DNA of 20,759 nt from a virus: the IMG/VR virus record IMGVR_UViG_3300026077_000033, positions 1 through 20,759 of that record; one strand, written 5' to 3'. Positions within the stretch are counted from its first letter, which is position 1; each line of letters starts with the position of its first letter. Of this stretch, positions 1 through 6,508 are shown piece by piece. A program made the position numbers and the translations under genes. The notes beneath the pieces are model-generated. The model ran no database searches and was not told where the DNA came from. It saw nothing but the letters and a program-made list of their open reading frames with translations.

Positions 1-1117
1 TTTCACTTTCCAAATCTCGTTGCTGTCGTTGACAGTTTGAGATAAGAGTATTGTTTTTAGAAATGCCATGCGTAAGTTTAGTAATCTCCTTTGATAGTTT
101 GGTAAATTGACGTTCCCTTTCTTGTTCTTTTTTTATTGTTTGTTCTAGTTCTTGATAACCAGACTGCAACTCTTTTGCTTTTAATTGAACGTCTTTAATT
201 TTATTTAAGCGAAATGATTCCTCTATAGATTGGGTACATGTAGGGCATGTTACATTATCAGTAAAGAACTTATGTTCCTTGGTAATGGTTGCTACTTTAT
301 TGGATATTTGACCTTTATAATTGTTAAGTTTCGCTAACGTATCTGATCCATATCCCAACTTCTCCTGATCCTCTGTAAGACCAAAAACTAGGTCATCCGA
401 ACGTTCATTCTCCATAATGTATACACAGATATCATCTCCCAAAGCATCCATTTTCTTTCTTTTCTTTTCTATTCTTTCTTTACTATTAGTCTCTAATTCT
501 TTGATAAAGTTCTCTTGCATTGCAACTTTATCATTTAATGATTCCTTTTTTAATGTAAGTGTTTTAACATCATCTCTCACTATTTTAATCTTATCTCTAA
601 TAATATTATTCATAGCAGTAAAGATACGAATATCAAGAAGATCCTCTATCACATCTCTACGATTAGGCCCAGACAACTGCATAAATGGTATAAATGTACT
701 ACTACCTAATATCACAATCTGAGTGAAAGATTTGTAATTCATCTTTACAACATTCTGTTCTAACCATTTTTGTTGGTCATTAACAGATGATCTTTGATCT
801 AACAATTTATCATTTCTCCATATCTCAAATATATTTGGTTTAATCCCTCTTATAATTTTCCAATCCGTACTACCTATAGAAAACTCTACTTCCACCCTAC
901 AATCTTTCTCATTAGTAGAGTTGAGTAGTTGTGATCTATTGATTTTACGATAAGGCTTAGAAAACAATACAAAAGTAAGAGCATCTAATACTGTACTCTT
1001 ACCTGCACCATTATTACCAGATATCAAAACTGTTGACTTCTCTTGGAAATCTAATTCGATATATTGATTACCTGTACTTAGAAAGTTTTTCCAACGTATC
1101 TTTTCAAATAAAATCAT
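1..1117 (-). CDS. 46: gp46 recombination endonuclease, Rad50-like ATPase subunit (partial, C-terminus beyond window)
   Basis: This is the ATPase subunit of the gp46/gp47 (Rad50/Mre11-like) nuclease, which in T4 resects DNA ends for recombination-dependent replication and host DNA breakdown. The visible 372 residues begin MILFEKIRWKNF. A Walker A motif GNNGAGKST lies at residues 34-42 and a Q-loop glutamine at about 133 (NYKSFTQIVILG). A long charged, helical coiled-coil stretch follows, and the zinc-hook CPTC sits at residues 291-294. The returning coiled-coil arm, signature motif and Walker B lie beyond position 1. The start ATG at 1117 overlaps the last 14 bases of the upstream DUF3110-like gene, so translation is probably coupled. 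Family and context (gp55, gp47, gp46) agree, and the identification is very secure. Confidence 0.96.
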   Translation of the reverse strand, partial: MILFEKIRWKNFLSTGNQYIELDFQEKSTVLISGNNGAGKSTVLDALTFVLFSKPYRKINRSQLLNSTNEKDCRVEVEFSIGSTDWKIIRGIKPNIFEIWRNDKLLDQRSSVNDQQKWLEQNVVKMNYKSFTQIVILGSSTFIPFMQLSGPNRRDVIEDLLDIRIFTAMNNIIRDKIKIVRDDVKTLTLKKESLNDKVAMQENFIKELETNSKERIEKKRKKMDALGDDICVYIMENERSDDLVFGLTEDQEKLGYGSDTLAKLNNYKGQISNKVATITKEHKFFTDNVTCPTCTQSIEESFRLNKIKDVQLKAKELQSGYQELEQTIKKEQERERQFTKLSKEITKLTHGISKNNTLISNCQRQQRDLESE

Positions 1118-1382
1118 TAGGTTTAGATGTATTTGGTGGGATTACGATGTCATTTGGAGTTATGACAGTGTATTCGTATCCATGTGTTTCACATACTGAC
1201 ATCATCATGTCAGGATCAACCTCCATAACGTGCATATCAGGAAAAGATTCCTCTTCTAACAACATAGCATAACGACTTGCATCGTCTTTTTGTTCAAAGA
1301 GATAAAGAACATGATCTCCTTCTTCATTTTGAACAGAGTATGCTCCATCTTTTTCTTTGCCATCTACTGTTAGAATAAACAT
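1104..1382 (-). CDS. DUF3110-like small protein between gp47 and gp46
   Basis: This is a 92-residue acidic protein without membrane segments. The central stretch (GAYSVQNEEGDHVLYLFEQ followed by KDDASRYAMLLEEESFP, roughly residues 13-48) resembles, from memory, the DUF3110 family. That family is found mostly in cyanobacteria and T4-like cyanophages; its members share a VLYLFE...DDA.R.A..LE core and have no known function. The start ATG overlaps the gp47 stop as TAATG, and its own end overlaps the gp46 start by 14 bases. It is therefore embedded in the nuclease operon and probably made in step with both subunits. The family call is pattern recognition, not a search. Any role with the gp46/gp47 complex is inferred only from position. 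Confidence 0.8.
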   Translation of the reverse strand: MFILTVDGKEKDGAYSVQNEEGDHVLYLFEQKDDASRYAMLLEEESFPDMHVMEVDPDMMMSVCETHGYEYTVITPNDIVIPPNTSKPNDFI

Positions 1383-2422
1383 TACACTAACTCACAAGCT
1401 TCTTGATAAACATCTGATATCATAGTCTGGATTCTAGATTTTTCAAGATCTATTTCAGACTCTTCAACATATCTGTTTAAGATAGAAAGAGTATTTTCTG
1501 ATTCAAATGCCTCAAAATTCTCGTTGTCAATGAGTTGAAAGTTTTCAACTATTTTAAGTTCGTATACATTAGAATTATACAACTTATCTACGAATCTTTC
1601 AAACTTTGTTTGATCGGTTTTCTTTCTTACGATAAGCTTTACTATCTTATCATCATATCTTCGTGTGTCAAATGTTTGATGATTAGTATCCTCATAGTAA
1701 ATATTATAGAACATTTGATGAGGATTATCAATAGGAGTATGTTCTATTGTATCTGTATCAAAGATATGAAATCCACGAGTATCTGATATATCATTCCAAT
1801 ACATCTCATATGGATTACCTAAGTAATATATTTTACCATCATCAGATCTTGTGTGATAGTGACCAGAATAAACTCTATCAAACTTATCAAAGGTCTTAAC
1901 ATCAGTTCCCTGTTCCATAACAAAACCACGATGAATTCTAAATCCTTTACATTCAAGATGGCCCATTGCAACTTTAGATTTTGATTTATCAATTGCTTGC
2001 AATGTCATCTTCTCATTCTCAGAATTAATCCAAGGAATAAGTAAGATGTTTAGATTATCTATCTTAATATCAGTTGCTTCAGAATATATCTTGACATTAT
2101 CATACTCACGCAACAGTAAATCCACTGCGTTTACATCATTTGTATTCTTATAGTATGCGGTATGATTGCCAACTATGGTATGAATCTCACAACCCATTTT
2201 CTGCAAACGATCATAGTAATTATCCTTTGCCCAAGCAAGAGATGAGAAATCAACTCCCTTACGACTATCAAAGGTGTCTCCCATATCAACTATGGTTGTG
2301 ATACCTTCTTTCTCTAGGGTAGGGAAAAATGTATCATTATAAAATTTCAAAAAATAATCATGAAAATGCTTTGAGTTTTTACGACACCCAAAATGCTGAT
2401 CTGTAATAATTGCTATCTTCAT
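1382..2422 (-). CDS. 47: gp47 recombination endonuclease, Mre11-like nuclease subunit
   Basis: This 346-residue calcineurin-like metallophosphoesterase is the nuclease partner of gp46. Metal-binding motifs appear in the usual order: DQHFG (Asp8, His10), GDTFD (Gly48-Asp52), GNH (85-87), MGHLE (His155) and GHYH (187-190). The length is close to T4 gp47 (about 339 residues). The C-terminal third lacks the catalytic motifs and should hold the capping and gp46-binding parts. The start codon overlaps the gp55 stop (TAATG) and the stop overlaps the next start in the same way, so gp55, gp47 and the DUF3110-like gene form a tightly coupled cluster. With gp46 and UvsY it forms the phage recombination machinery. 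Confidence 0.96.
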   Translation of the reverse strand: MKIAIITDQHFGCRKNSKHFHDYFLKFYNDTFFPTLEKEGITTIVDMGDTFDSRKGVDFSSLAWAKDNYYDRLQKMGCEIHTIVGNHTAYYKNTNDVNAVDLLLREYDNVKIYSEATDIKIDNLNILLIPWINSENEKMTLQAIDKSKSKVAMGHLECKGFRIHRGFVMEQGTDVKTFDKFDRVYSGHYHTRSDDGKIYYLGNPYEMYWNDISDTRGFHIFDTDTIEHTPIDNPHQMFYNIYYEDTNHQTFDTRRYDDKIVKLIVRKKTDQTKFERFVDKLYNSNVYELKIVENFQLIDNENFEAFESENTLSILNRYVEESEIDLEKSRIQTMISDVYQEACELV

Positions 2423-2892
2423 TAATATCTTAGTTTAGAATGAACCGCATCCTTAATTTGATTATAATCAGAAGCCTCTCCACCGTCATCTCCGTAGAAA
2501 ACTTCGTCATATCCAGATCTCTCTAAGATTTTATTTTTAATTTCAAGTTGTCTTTTCTCTCTTTGTATTCTGCGGAGAAATGCATAATGTATAATCTGCG
2601 TAAAGTAAGCAAAAGGATTCTTGGATTTCTCAGGATTAAAATTATGTATGTATTGAACGCAATTTTCGATTCCATCTGAGATCATATCCTCCTTAAACAT
2701 ATAGTTTACAAAGTTTGGTTTGAATGATAGGTGATTGGCAATTTTTAAGAAACAGTCTCCAATATATCGAGGGATAACAGGTTTAGTTTTATCCTGCAAT
2801 TTAGCAATCTCAACATCCTCTCTATATCTGATTAAGGCAGCCAAAAATTCCTTATTGTTGACATAGTGTTCCGACCTCTTTCGTTTTGCCAT
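2422..2892 (-). CDS. 55: gp55 late-transcription sigma factor
   Basis: This is the T4-type late sigma factor, which directs host RNA polymerase to the short late promoter. The 156-residue form starts MAKRKRSEHYVNN. The region MFKEDMISDGIENCVQYI through NPFAYFTQIIHYAFLRRI (about residues 65-110) matches the sigma region 2-like core of the family. I see no obvious copy of the C-terminal clamp-binding motif known from T4 gp55; the protein ends IKDAVHSKLRY. An in-frame ATG at 2910 would add MIRTGT. I prefer 2892 because the family-like sequence begins there, but neither start has a strong Shine-Dalgarno. A host-type promoter lies directly upstream (2936-2964), and the stop overlaps the gp47 start. 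Confidence 0.93.
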   Translation of the reverse strand: MAKRKRSEHYVNNKEFLAALIRYREDVEIAKLQDKTKPVIPRYIGDCFLKIANHLSFKPNFVNYMFKEDMISDGIENCVQYIHNFNPEKSKNPFAYFTQIIHYAFLRRIQREKRQLEIKNKILERSGYDEVFYGDDGGEASDYNQIKDAVHSKLRY

Positions 2893-2935
2893 AGTGCCTG
2901 TTCTGATCATAAGTCTTTATCACTATTATGTAGAT

Positions 2936-2964
2936 AGTATAACACTTTTACAGACAGTTGACAA
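2936..2964 (-). promoter_or_regulatory. Sigma70-type promoter upstream of gp55
   Basis: On the minus strand TTGTCA (2959-2964) is followed after exactly 17 bases by TATACT (2936-2941). Each hexamer is one mismatch from the bacterial vegetative consensus. Initiation would fall near 2929, about 20-40 bases before gp55. It is the best host-type promoter noticed in the window and would drive gp55, gp47, the DUF3110-like gene and gp46 before late transcription begins. It is read from sequence only. Confidence 0.75.
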
Positions 2965-2988
2965 GTTATGCTAAATCAGTTACAATAA

Positions 2989-3008
2989 CCTTTGTGGAGG
3001 TTCAAAGG
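2989..3008 (-). other. Small hairpin after the Sm-like gene
   Basis: CCTTTG (six bases), an eight-base loop and CAAAGG can pair in the gap just after the stop of the Sm-like gene. On the minus strand the stem is followed by TTATTGT rather than a clean T-run. It could therefore be a weak terminator, a 3' end stabiliser, or chance. Confidence 0.35.
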
Positions 3009-3015
3009 AAATATA

Positions 3016-3423
3016 TTAGCTCTTTTTATTATTATTATTTGATTTATAAAGTTTCTCTAGAATATCTTTAGCATCTCTTACGTTAGATATATAACCCATT
3101 TTTCTACTTAATTTGGGTTCTCCCTTCTTCATTTTATCTGAGTCTTCAACAAATTGTTGAAACATAGAGATCATATGAACATCATTTGATTCTGATATGG
3201 TTAATATGTCTGCTTTATCAATGATAAACAGATCTTCTCTACTGGTTTTTAACCATGGTTCTACTTTATAACCCACTAAACCACCTTTTGCCTTTACCTC
3301 TGTTGCCATTACAGGATTAGATAAAACGAGCATCGTGCGATCTTCTTCTTCAGATACTGCTACTTTAGCAAATATCTCTTCACCGTTTTTGAATTTAATT
3401 GTTGCGTAAAAATCGTCTTCCAT
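3016..3423 (-). CDS. Sm-like (LSm-fold) protein of T4-like cyanophage type
   Basis: This 135-residue protein sits between uvsW and gp55. Residues 5-37 (YATIKFKNGEEIFAKV, then EEDRTMLVLSNPV) have the strand pattern and Lys-x-Gly turn of an Sm1 motif. Residues 64-78 (DLFIIDKADILTISES) resemble Sm2. The segment GYKVEPWLKTSRED links them. A crystal structure of an Sm-like protein of putative cyanophage origin has been published; I believe this is the same family but cannot confirm it here. The C-terminal tail (about 96-135) is basic and ends in an Asn/Lys run. Sm proteins form rings that bind RNA, so an RNA-related role is possible but inferred. A strong AAAGGAG lies five bases before the ATG, inside the end of uvsW. 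Confidence 0.7.
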   Translation of the reverse strand: MEDDFYATIKFKNGEEIFAKVAVSEEEDRTMLVLSNPVMATEVKAKGGLVGYKVEPWLKTSREDLFIIDKADILTISESNDVHMISMFQQFVEDSDKMKKGEPKLSRKMGYISNVRDAKDILEKLYKSNNNNKKS

Positions 3424-3424
3424 C

Positions 3425-4900
3425 TTACTCCTTTAATTGAATTGTAATGATGTCATAATTAAAATTCTCTTCATTGTATACTTTGATTCTTTCAATAAGA
3501 TGATTTAATGTGTAATTTTTTCTTGCCTTATGAGAGCAGTCATCAGAGATGTCGTATAGAATAGCTTTGGTTTTGTTAGTTCCCTTTCTGAGTACTCTTC
3601 CAATGCTCTGGAGATTTCTAACCCTAGACTTTGAAGGAGAGGCAAAAACAATGTTATGGAGGTTTTTGATATTGATTCCAGTTGAAAACGTTCCATAGGA
3701 TGCTATAATAATTGCGTCAATTTCTCTTTCAGTGATTTCACGAATGAGTTCTCTTTCTTCAGCATCAACTCCACCGTGAACAAAGAATACCTTACGATTT
3801 CCTTTCTTATCATTATTTATTAAGTCATATATCACTGCACCATGAGTTTGTACTCTACTATACAATACTAGCGTATTACCTTTCAAATCGAGAGTCAAGT
3901 TCTTAATAAAGTTATTTCTTTGTGAATGTGTGATTAAATACTGTAACTCATCCTCATAGGTTTCAAACTTTTGTGGTGGATGTTTAAGAACAAGACATTG
4001 AATATCTAACTGAGAAAGATGCCCTTGTCTCATCAATTCATCTGTTTTTGTAACTTTGTATGAAGGGCCAAATAGACCTTCTAAGACCCATTTATGCGTC
4101 TGTGTGCCGTCTAAAGTTCCAGTGAATCCAAATCTATACTTCGCATGATGTAATTTTGTCATTATAGATATTAATGACTTACTCTTAAACAGGTGAGCTT
4201 CATCTCCTATAACTACATTGTAGTCTTCAAAAAATGATTTTTCTAGTTTGTATACAGACTGCCATGTGGTAATTGTTACAGGAAACTCATTAGTTTTCTC
4301 TCTTCCAGAATATATACGGTGACAATATGACTCAGAATCCCAACCATAATCCTCAAAATCTTTATACATCTGCTCTACGAGAGATGTCGTTGGAACAATT
4401 AGAAGTATTTTTTGGCCTTTATCAATGTAATATCTTACAAGAGAGTAAATCATCAAGGATTTACCTGAAGCAGTGGGTGATATCAATAGCTTTCTATTAT
4501 GTTTTAGAGCATCATATACTCCCTCAACTTGGTATTTCCTTGGGGAGTGAGAGCATATGGCACTCATGTAATCCTTGACACCTTCATATGATATACCTTC
4601 ATTTTCTTCATAAGGTATTCCATAGTATTCATTTTCTACAAACTTATAACTATAATCGTGTTTCTTACAAAACGCTACAATTCTATCTAACAACCCAACA
4701 TAAATTCTTTTTGATCTAAGATCAAATAAATGTATTTCACCATTCCAGTTACGATTCCGATATTGAGGCATGAACTTTGCACCCTCAACTTGGAATGTGA
4801 AGTGATCTCTTAACTCATACTCGATATGAGGTTCTGCATTTACTCTAAGAAATACTTCATTCGCCTTGGAAATAATAACATTCGCTGATGTATCAATCAC
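3425..4900 (-). CDS. uvsW: UvsW RNA-DNA and DNA helicase (SF2)
   Basis: UvsW unwinds R-loops and branched DNA and helps switch T4 from origin-dependent to recombination-dependent replication. The 491 residues match the T4 protein (about 503). Motifs seen are Walker A SPTASGKS (141-148), DEAH box GDEAH (232-236), motif III-like GFTGTL (258-263), and motif VI QSIGRVLRKG near 430-440. The first 110 residues form the family's N-terminal DNA-binding region. In T4 this gene is expressed late, and a late-promoter octamer (4922-4929) lies 22 bases before the start. It follows an HNH endonuclease gene that separates it from uvsY, and its end holds the ribosome binding site of the Sm-like gene. Confidence 0.95.
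   Translation of the reverse strand: MIDTSANVIISKANEVFLRVNAEPHIEYELRDHFTFQVEGAKFMPQYRNRNWNGEIHLFDLRSKRIYVGLLDRIVAFCKKHDYSYKFVENEYYGIPYEENEGISYEGVKDYMSAICSHSPRKYQVEGVYDALKHNRKLLISPTASGKSLMIYSLVRYYIDKGQKILLIVPTTSLVEQMYKDFEDYGWDSESYCHRIYSGREKTNEFPVTITTWQSVYKLEKSFFEDYNVVIGDEAHLFKSKSLISIMTKLHHAKYRFGFTGTLDGTQTHKWVLEGLFGPSYKVTKTDELMRQGHLSQLDIQCLVLKHPPQKFETYEDELQYLITHSQRNNFIKNLTLDLKGNTLVLYSRVQTHGAVIYDLINNDKKGNRKVFFVHGGVDAEERELIREITEREIDAIIIASYGTFSTGINIKNLHNIVFASPSKSRVRNLQSIGRVLRKGTNKTKAILYDISDDCSHKARKNYTLNHLIERIKVYNEENFNYDIITIQLKE
3427..3434 (-). promoter_or_regulatory. Strong ribosome binding site for the Sm-like gene
   Basis: AAAGGAGT on the minus strand lies inside the last codons of uvsW, with near-optimal spacing to the ATG at 3423. 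It fixes the start and suggests efficient translation directly after uvsW on a shared transcript. Confidence 0.75.
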
Positions 4901-4921
4901 ATAGATGCATGAATCTATATG

Positions 4922-4929
4922 TATTTATT
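4922..4929 (-). promoter_or_regulatory. Late promoter octamer AATAAATA before uvsW
   Basis: AATAAATA on the minus strand matches the T4/cyanophage late -10 pattern (NATAAATA) and lies 22 bases upstream of the uvsW start. It overlaps the stop codon of the HNH gene by two bases. The known late timing of T4 uvsW supports it. Confidence 0.6.
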
Positions 4930-5488
4930 AGCCCTTGTCAACCTTATATTTTTTTCTGTTTGGTTCGTTATCTTTAGGTGTAGTCCACTGTAAATTATCC
5001 ACATGATTATTCATAGTATCACTATCAATATGATCTATGATGGCAGCGTCTCTTATAAATTGCTTTGCTGACTCTGGGCATTTATTCCAATCTTCTTTTG
5101 GAATAGGAGGATTTTCATCAATAGGTTTCCATGCCTCCATTACTGCTCTATGGTATTTTAATTGAACACTAGCTATATCTGGATTTACAGTTAATCTTTT
5201 GTAGTATTTGGAATTAGGATCAGTTGCTACTTTTTGTTGTGACTGAGATAAAGTATAATCATAATCTTCAAACAATTCTGGAGTTTTATTTCTATCAACT
5301 CGTAAACCAACAACATGAGGAGTTATATATCCTCCACTTTCAATAGTCTCATATTTTGGATTCAATATTTTACTTTTAGAGGTTCTAGTGCTAAGAATTC
5401 TTCCATCTTTAGAAACAAAATAATCAGGAATTTCAATTCCATATTTTGTAATTGGTCTAAATTCCTCTTCGCCAAAAATATTAAGCAT
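4928..5488 (-). CDS. HNH homing-type endonuclease with NUMOD4-like N-terminus
   Basis: This 186-residue protein has the layout of free-standing phage homing endonucleases. Residues 10-33 (FRPITKYG...DYFVSKDGRILS) resemble a NUMOD4-type DNA-binding motif. His113 in KYHRAVMEAW, DHID at 152-155, Asn160/Asn161, Asn165 and Trp168 (NLQWTTPKDN) form the HNH signature, with all key residues present. It starts at a TAATG overlap with the uvsY stop and ends where the uvsW late promoter begins. It has thus settled exactly between two recombination genes without damaging either. It could nick DNA and bias inheritance of this locus during co-infection. A role in packaging or nucleotide recycling cannot be excluded. 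Confidence 0.88.
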   Translation of the reverse strand: MLNIFGEEEFRPITKYGIEIPDYFVSKDGRILSTRTSKSKILNPKYETIESGGYITPHVVGLRVDRNKTPELFEDYDYTLSQSQQKVATDPNSKYYKRLTVNPDIASVQLKYHRAVMEAWKPIDENPPIPKEDWNKCPESAKQFIRDAAIIDHIDSDTMNNHVDNLQWTTPKDNEPNRKKYKVDKG

Positions 5489-5925
5489 TAACCTAATCCC
5501 GAATTAAATCTCATAAATTCAATGGCATTCTTAATTTGATACGTTCTATTTTGTATCACCTTGAGAATGCTTTCCAAGTATACCAACATTGTATCATAGT
5601 AGTCAATCTTTAGAGACACATTTGACAATTTCTCATCCGCATCGAGATACTTTTGCATGGTATCTTTGTCTCGTATTTTCTTTGGAAATGGATTTTCTAT
5701 GTATACACTAGGATCTGACTTGCCACTAAAATACTCATATCGTTCATGACGAATGTTTTTTCTTTGTTGTTCTGCCTTCTTTCTTAGTAGAAAAATGGTA
5801 TTATATAATTCAAAGTATTTTGCATGTAGAGATGGGATATTTAAAGATTCATCATGTAGATTATCTCTATCAATTTCTGCGTCTTTTACCCACATCTCTT
5901 GAAGTGATTCAAGAGTTATACTCAT
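5488..5925 (-). CDS. uvsY: UvsY recombination mediator
   Basis: UvsY loads the UvsX recombinase onto ssDNA coated with gp32. This 145-residue protein aligns by eye with T4 UvsY (137 residues). Shared features are SLQEMWVKDAEID at residues 7-19 (T4 has DLQEELKKDVFID), YEYFSGK at about 64-70 (T4 has LDYYSGR), and the ending IKNAIEFMRFNSG (T4 has IKHIQDMRAFEAG). It is mostly charged helices with no catalytic motif, as expected of a mediator. Its ATG overlaps the stop of the tail-tube-like gene by four bases (ATGA), and its stop overlaps the HNH gene start (TAATG), so translation is probably coupled along this run. Confidence 0.93.
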   Translation of the reverse strand: MSITLESLQEMWVKDAEIDRDNLHDESLNIPSLHAKYFELYNTIFLLRKKAEQQRKNIRHERYEYFSGKSDPSVYIENPFPKKIRDKDTMQKYLDADEKLSNVSLKIDYYDTMLVYLESILKVIQNRTYQIKNAIEFMRFNSGLG

Positions 5926-6488
5926 AAAGGATTGTTAGAAATGTCAGTTATATCATACATAGTATACTTGAAAGTTACGTCTGCTGTAAAGTATTCTATG
6001 TCGGTGTCAGTTGCATCGAACTCTAAAGTTGTCAAACTGACTGGAAATAATTCTGTAAAATTAACATTGAACTTAGCAACTAGGTTGCTACTTAATATCT
6101 GTAGTGTTCCGTCTGAATATATTTGATCTCCAAATTGTGCATATCTTTTAGGTAGGTTGTTTTGACCTTCCTTTTCAAACTTATTAAAGTCTTGTATACT
6201 TTCTGGAAAACCCAATCCACGAATCCACTTTTGTATTTCCATATAGTTTGTAAGATCTTCATCAACTAAGAATCTTAGTGTCAAATCTCCAAACTCTATT
6301 TTGTCACCTGGTGTAGGTATATCTCTTAGATAATTTGTTTGCACCGCTACACCTAGACTTAAATCAGGTATGTTTGCCTGATTACAAAAATATGCAACAC
6401 CTGGTGATCTCTGTAGATTAAACTTAAAACCTACAGGTGCTAAAAAGTTTCTATTTTGTATCTGTGTCGGCCCTCTTGTTTCTGCCAT
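5922..6488 (-). CDS. Tail-tube-fold virion protein (second gp19-like paralogue)
   Basis: This 188-residue protein has the pattern of tail-tube proteins. It shows FKFNLQRS, YFCNQANIPDLSL, TPGDKIEFGDLTLRFLVDEDL, NYMEIQKWI and FTELFPVSLTTLEFDATD near the end. The order parallels the true tube protein at 13598-14191 (FEVELTNL, FLCKAAQMPAQTI, AGDRTIENWTITVINDEDF, YEFIDIFPISVGSIDVSYDSSD). It also resembles the tube-like domain of T4 gp54 around the aromatic NY...W segment. It could be a terminal tube ring (baseplate end or neck end); homologues in cyanophages are, as I recall, variously named structural protein or gp3. It starts MAETRGPTQIQNRNF directly after a two-codon minicistron. Confidence 0.65.
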   Translation of the reverse strand: MAETRGPTQIQNRNFLAPVGFKFNLQRSPGVAYFCNQANIPDLSLGVAVQTNYLRDIPTPGDKIEFGDLTLRFLVDEDLTNYMEIQKWIRGLGFPESIQDFNKFEKEGQNNLPKRYAQFGDQIYSDGTLQILSSNLVAKFNVNFTELFPVSLTTLEFDATDTDIEYFTADVTFKYTMYDITDISNNPL

Positions 6489-6496
6489 TAGTTCAT
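6488..6496 (-). CDS. Two-codon minicistron ATG-AAC-TAA before the tail-tube-like gene
   Basis: On the minus strand ATG AAC TAA reads Met-Asn-stop. An AAGGAGAC ribosome binding site sits at ideal distance (six bases between AGGAG and ATG). Its stop shares one base with the ATG of the 188-residue protein (TAATG). The main gene's own ATG is about 14 bases from that Shine-Dalgarno, which is too far to be ideal. Ribosomes may initiate on the minicistron and restart at the gene. It may also be chance; no peptide function is implied. Confidence 0.4.
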   Translation of the reverse strand: MN

Positions 6497-6500
6497 ACAG

Positions 6501-6508
6501 GTCTCCTT
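6501..6508 (-). promoter_or_regulatory. AAGGAGAC ribosome binding site
   Basis: This strong Shine-Dalgarno overlaps the stop of the halogenase gene. Its spacing fits the minicistron ATG at 6496 better than the structural gene ATG at 6488. Confidence 0.7.

Noticed and set aside
3505-3696. A short open frame inside uvsW in another frame
   Set aside because: It lies fully within the helicase gene between conserved motifs and has no ribosome binding site.
3814-3821. An AATAAATA late-type octamer on the minus strand inside uvsW
   Set aside because: It lies in the middle of the helicase coding sequence (Ile-Asn-Asn codons) with no start codon suitably placed downstream, so it is most likely chance.
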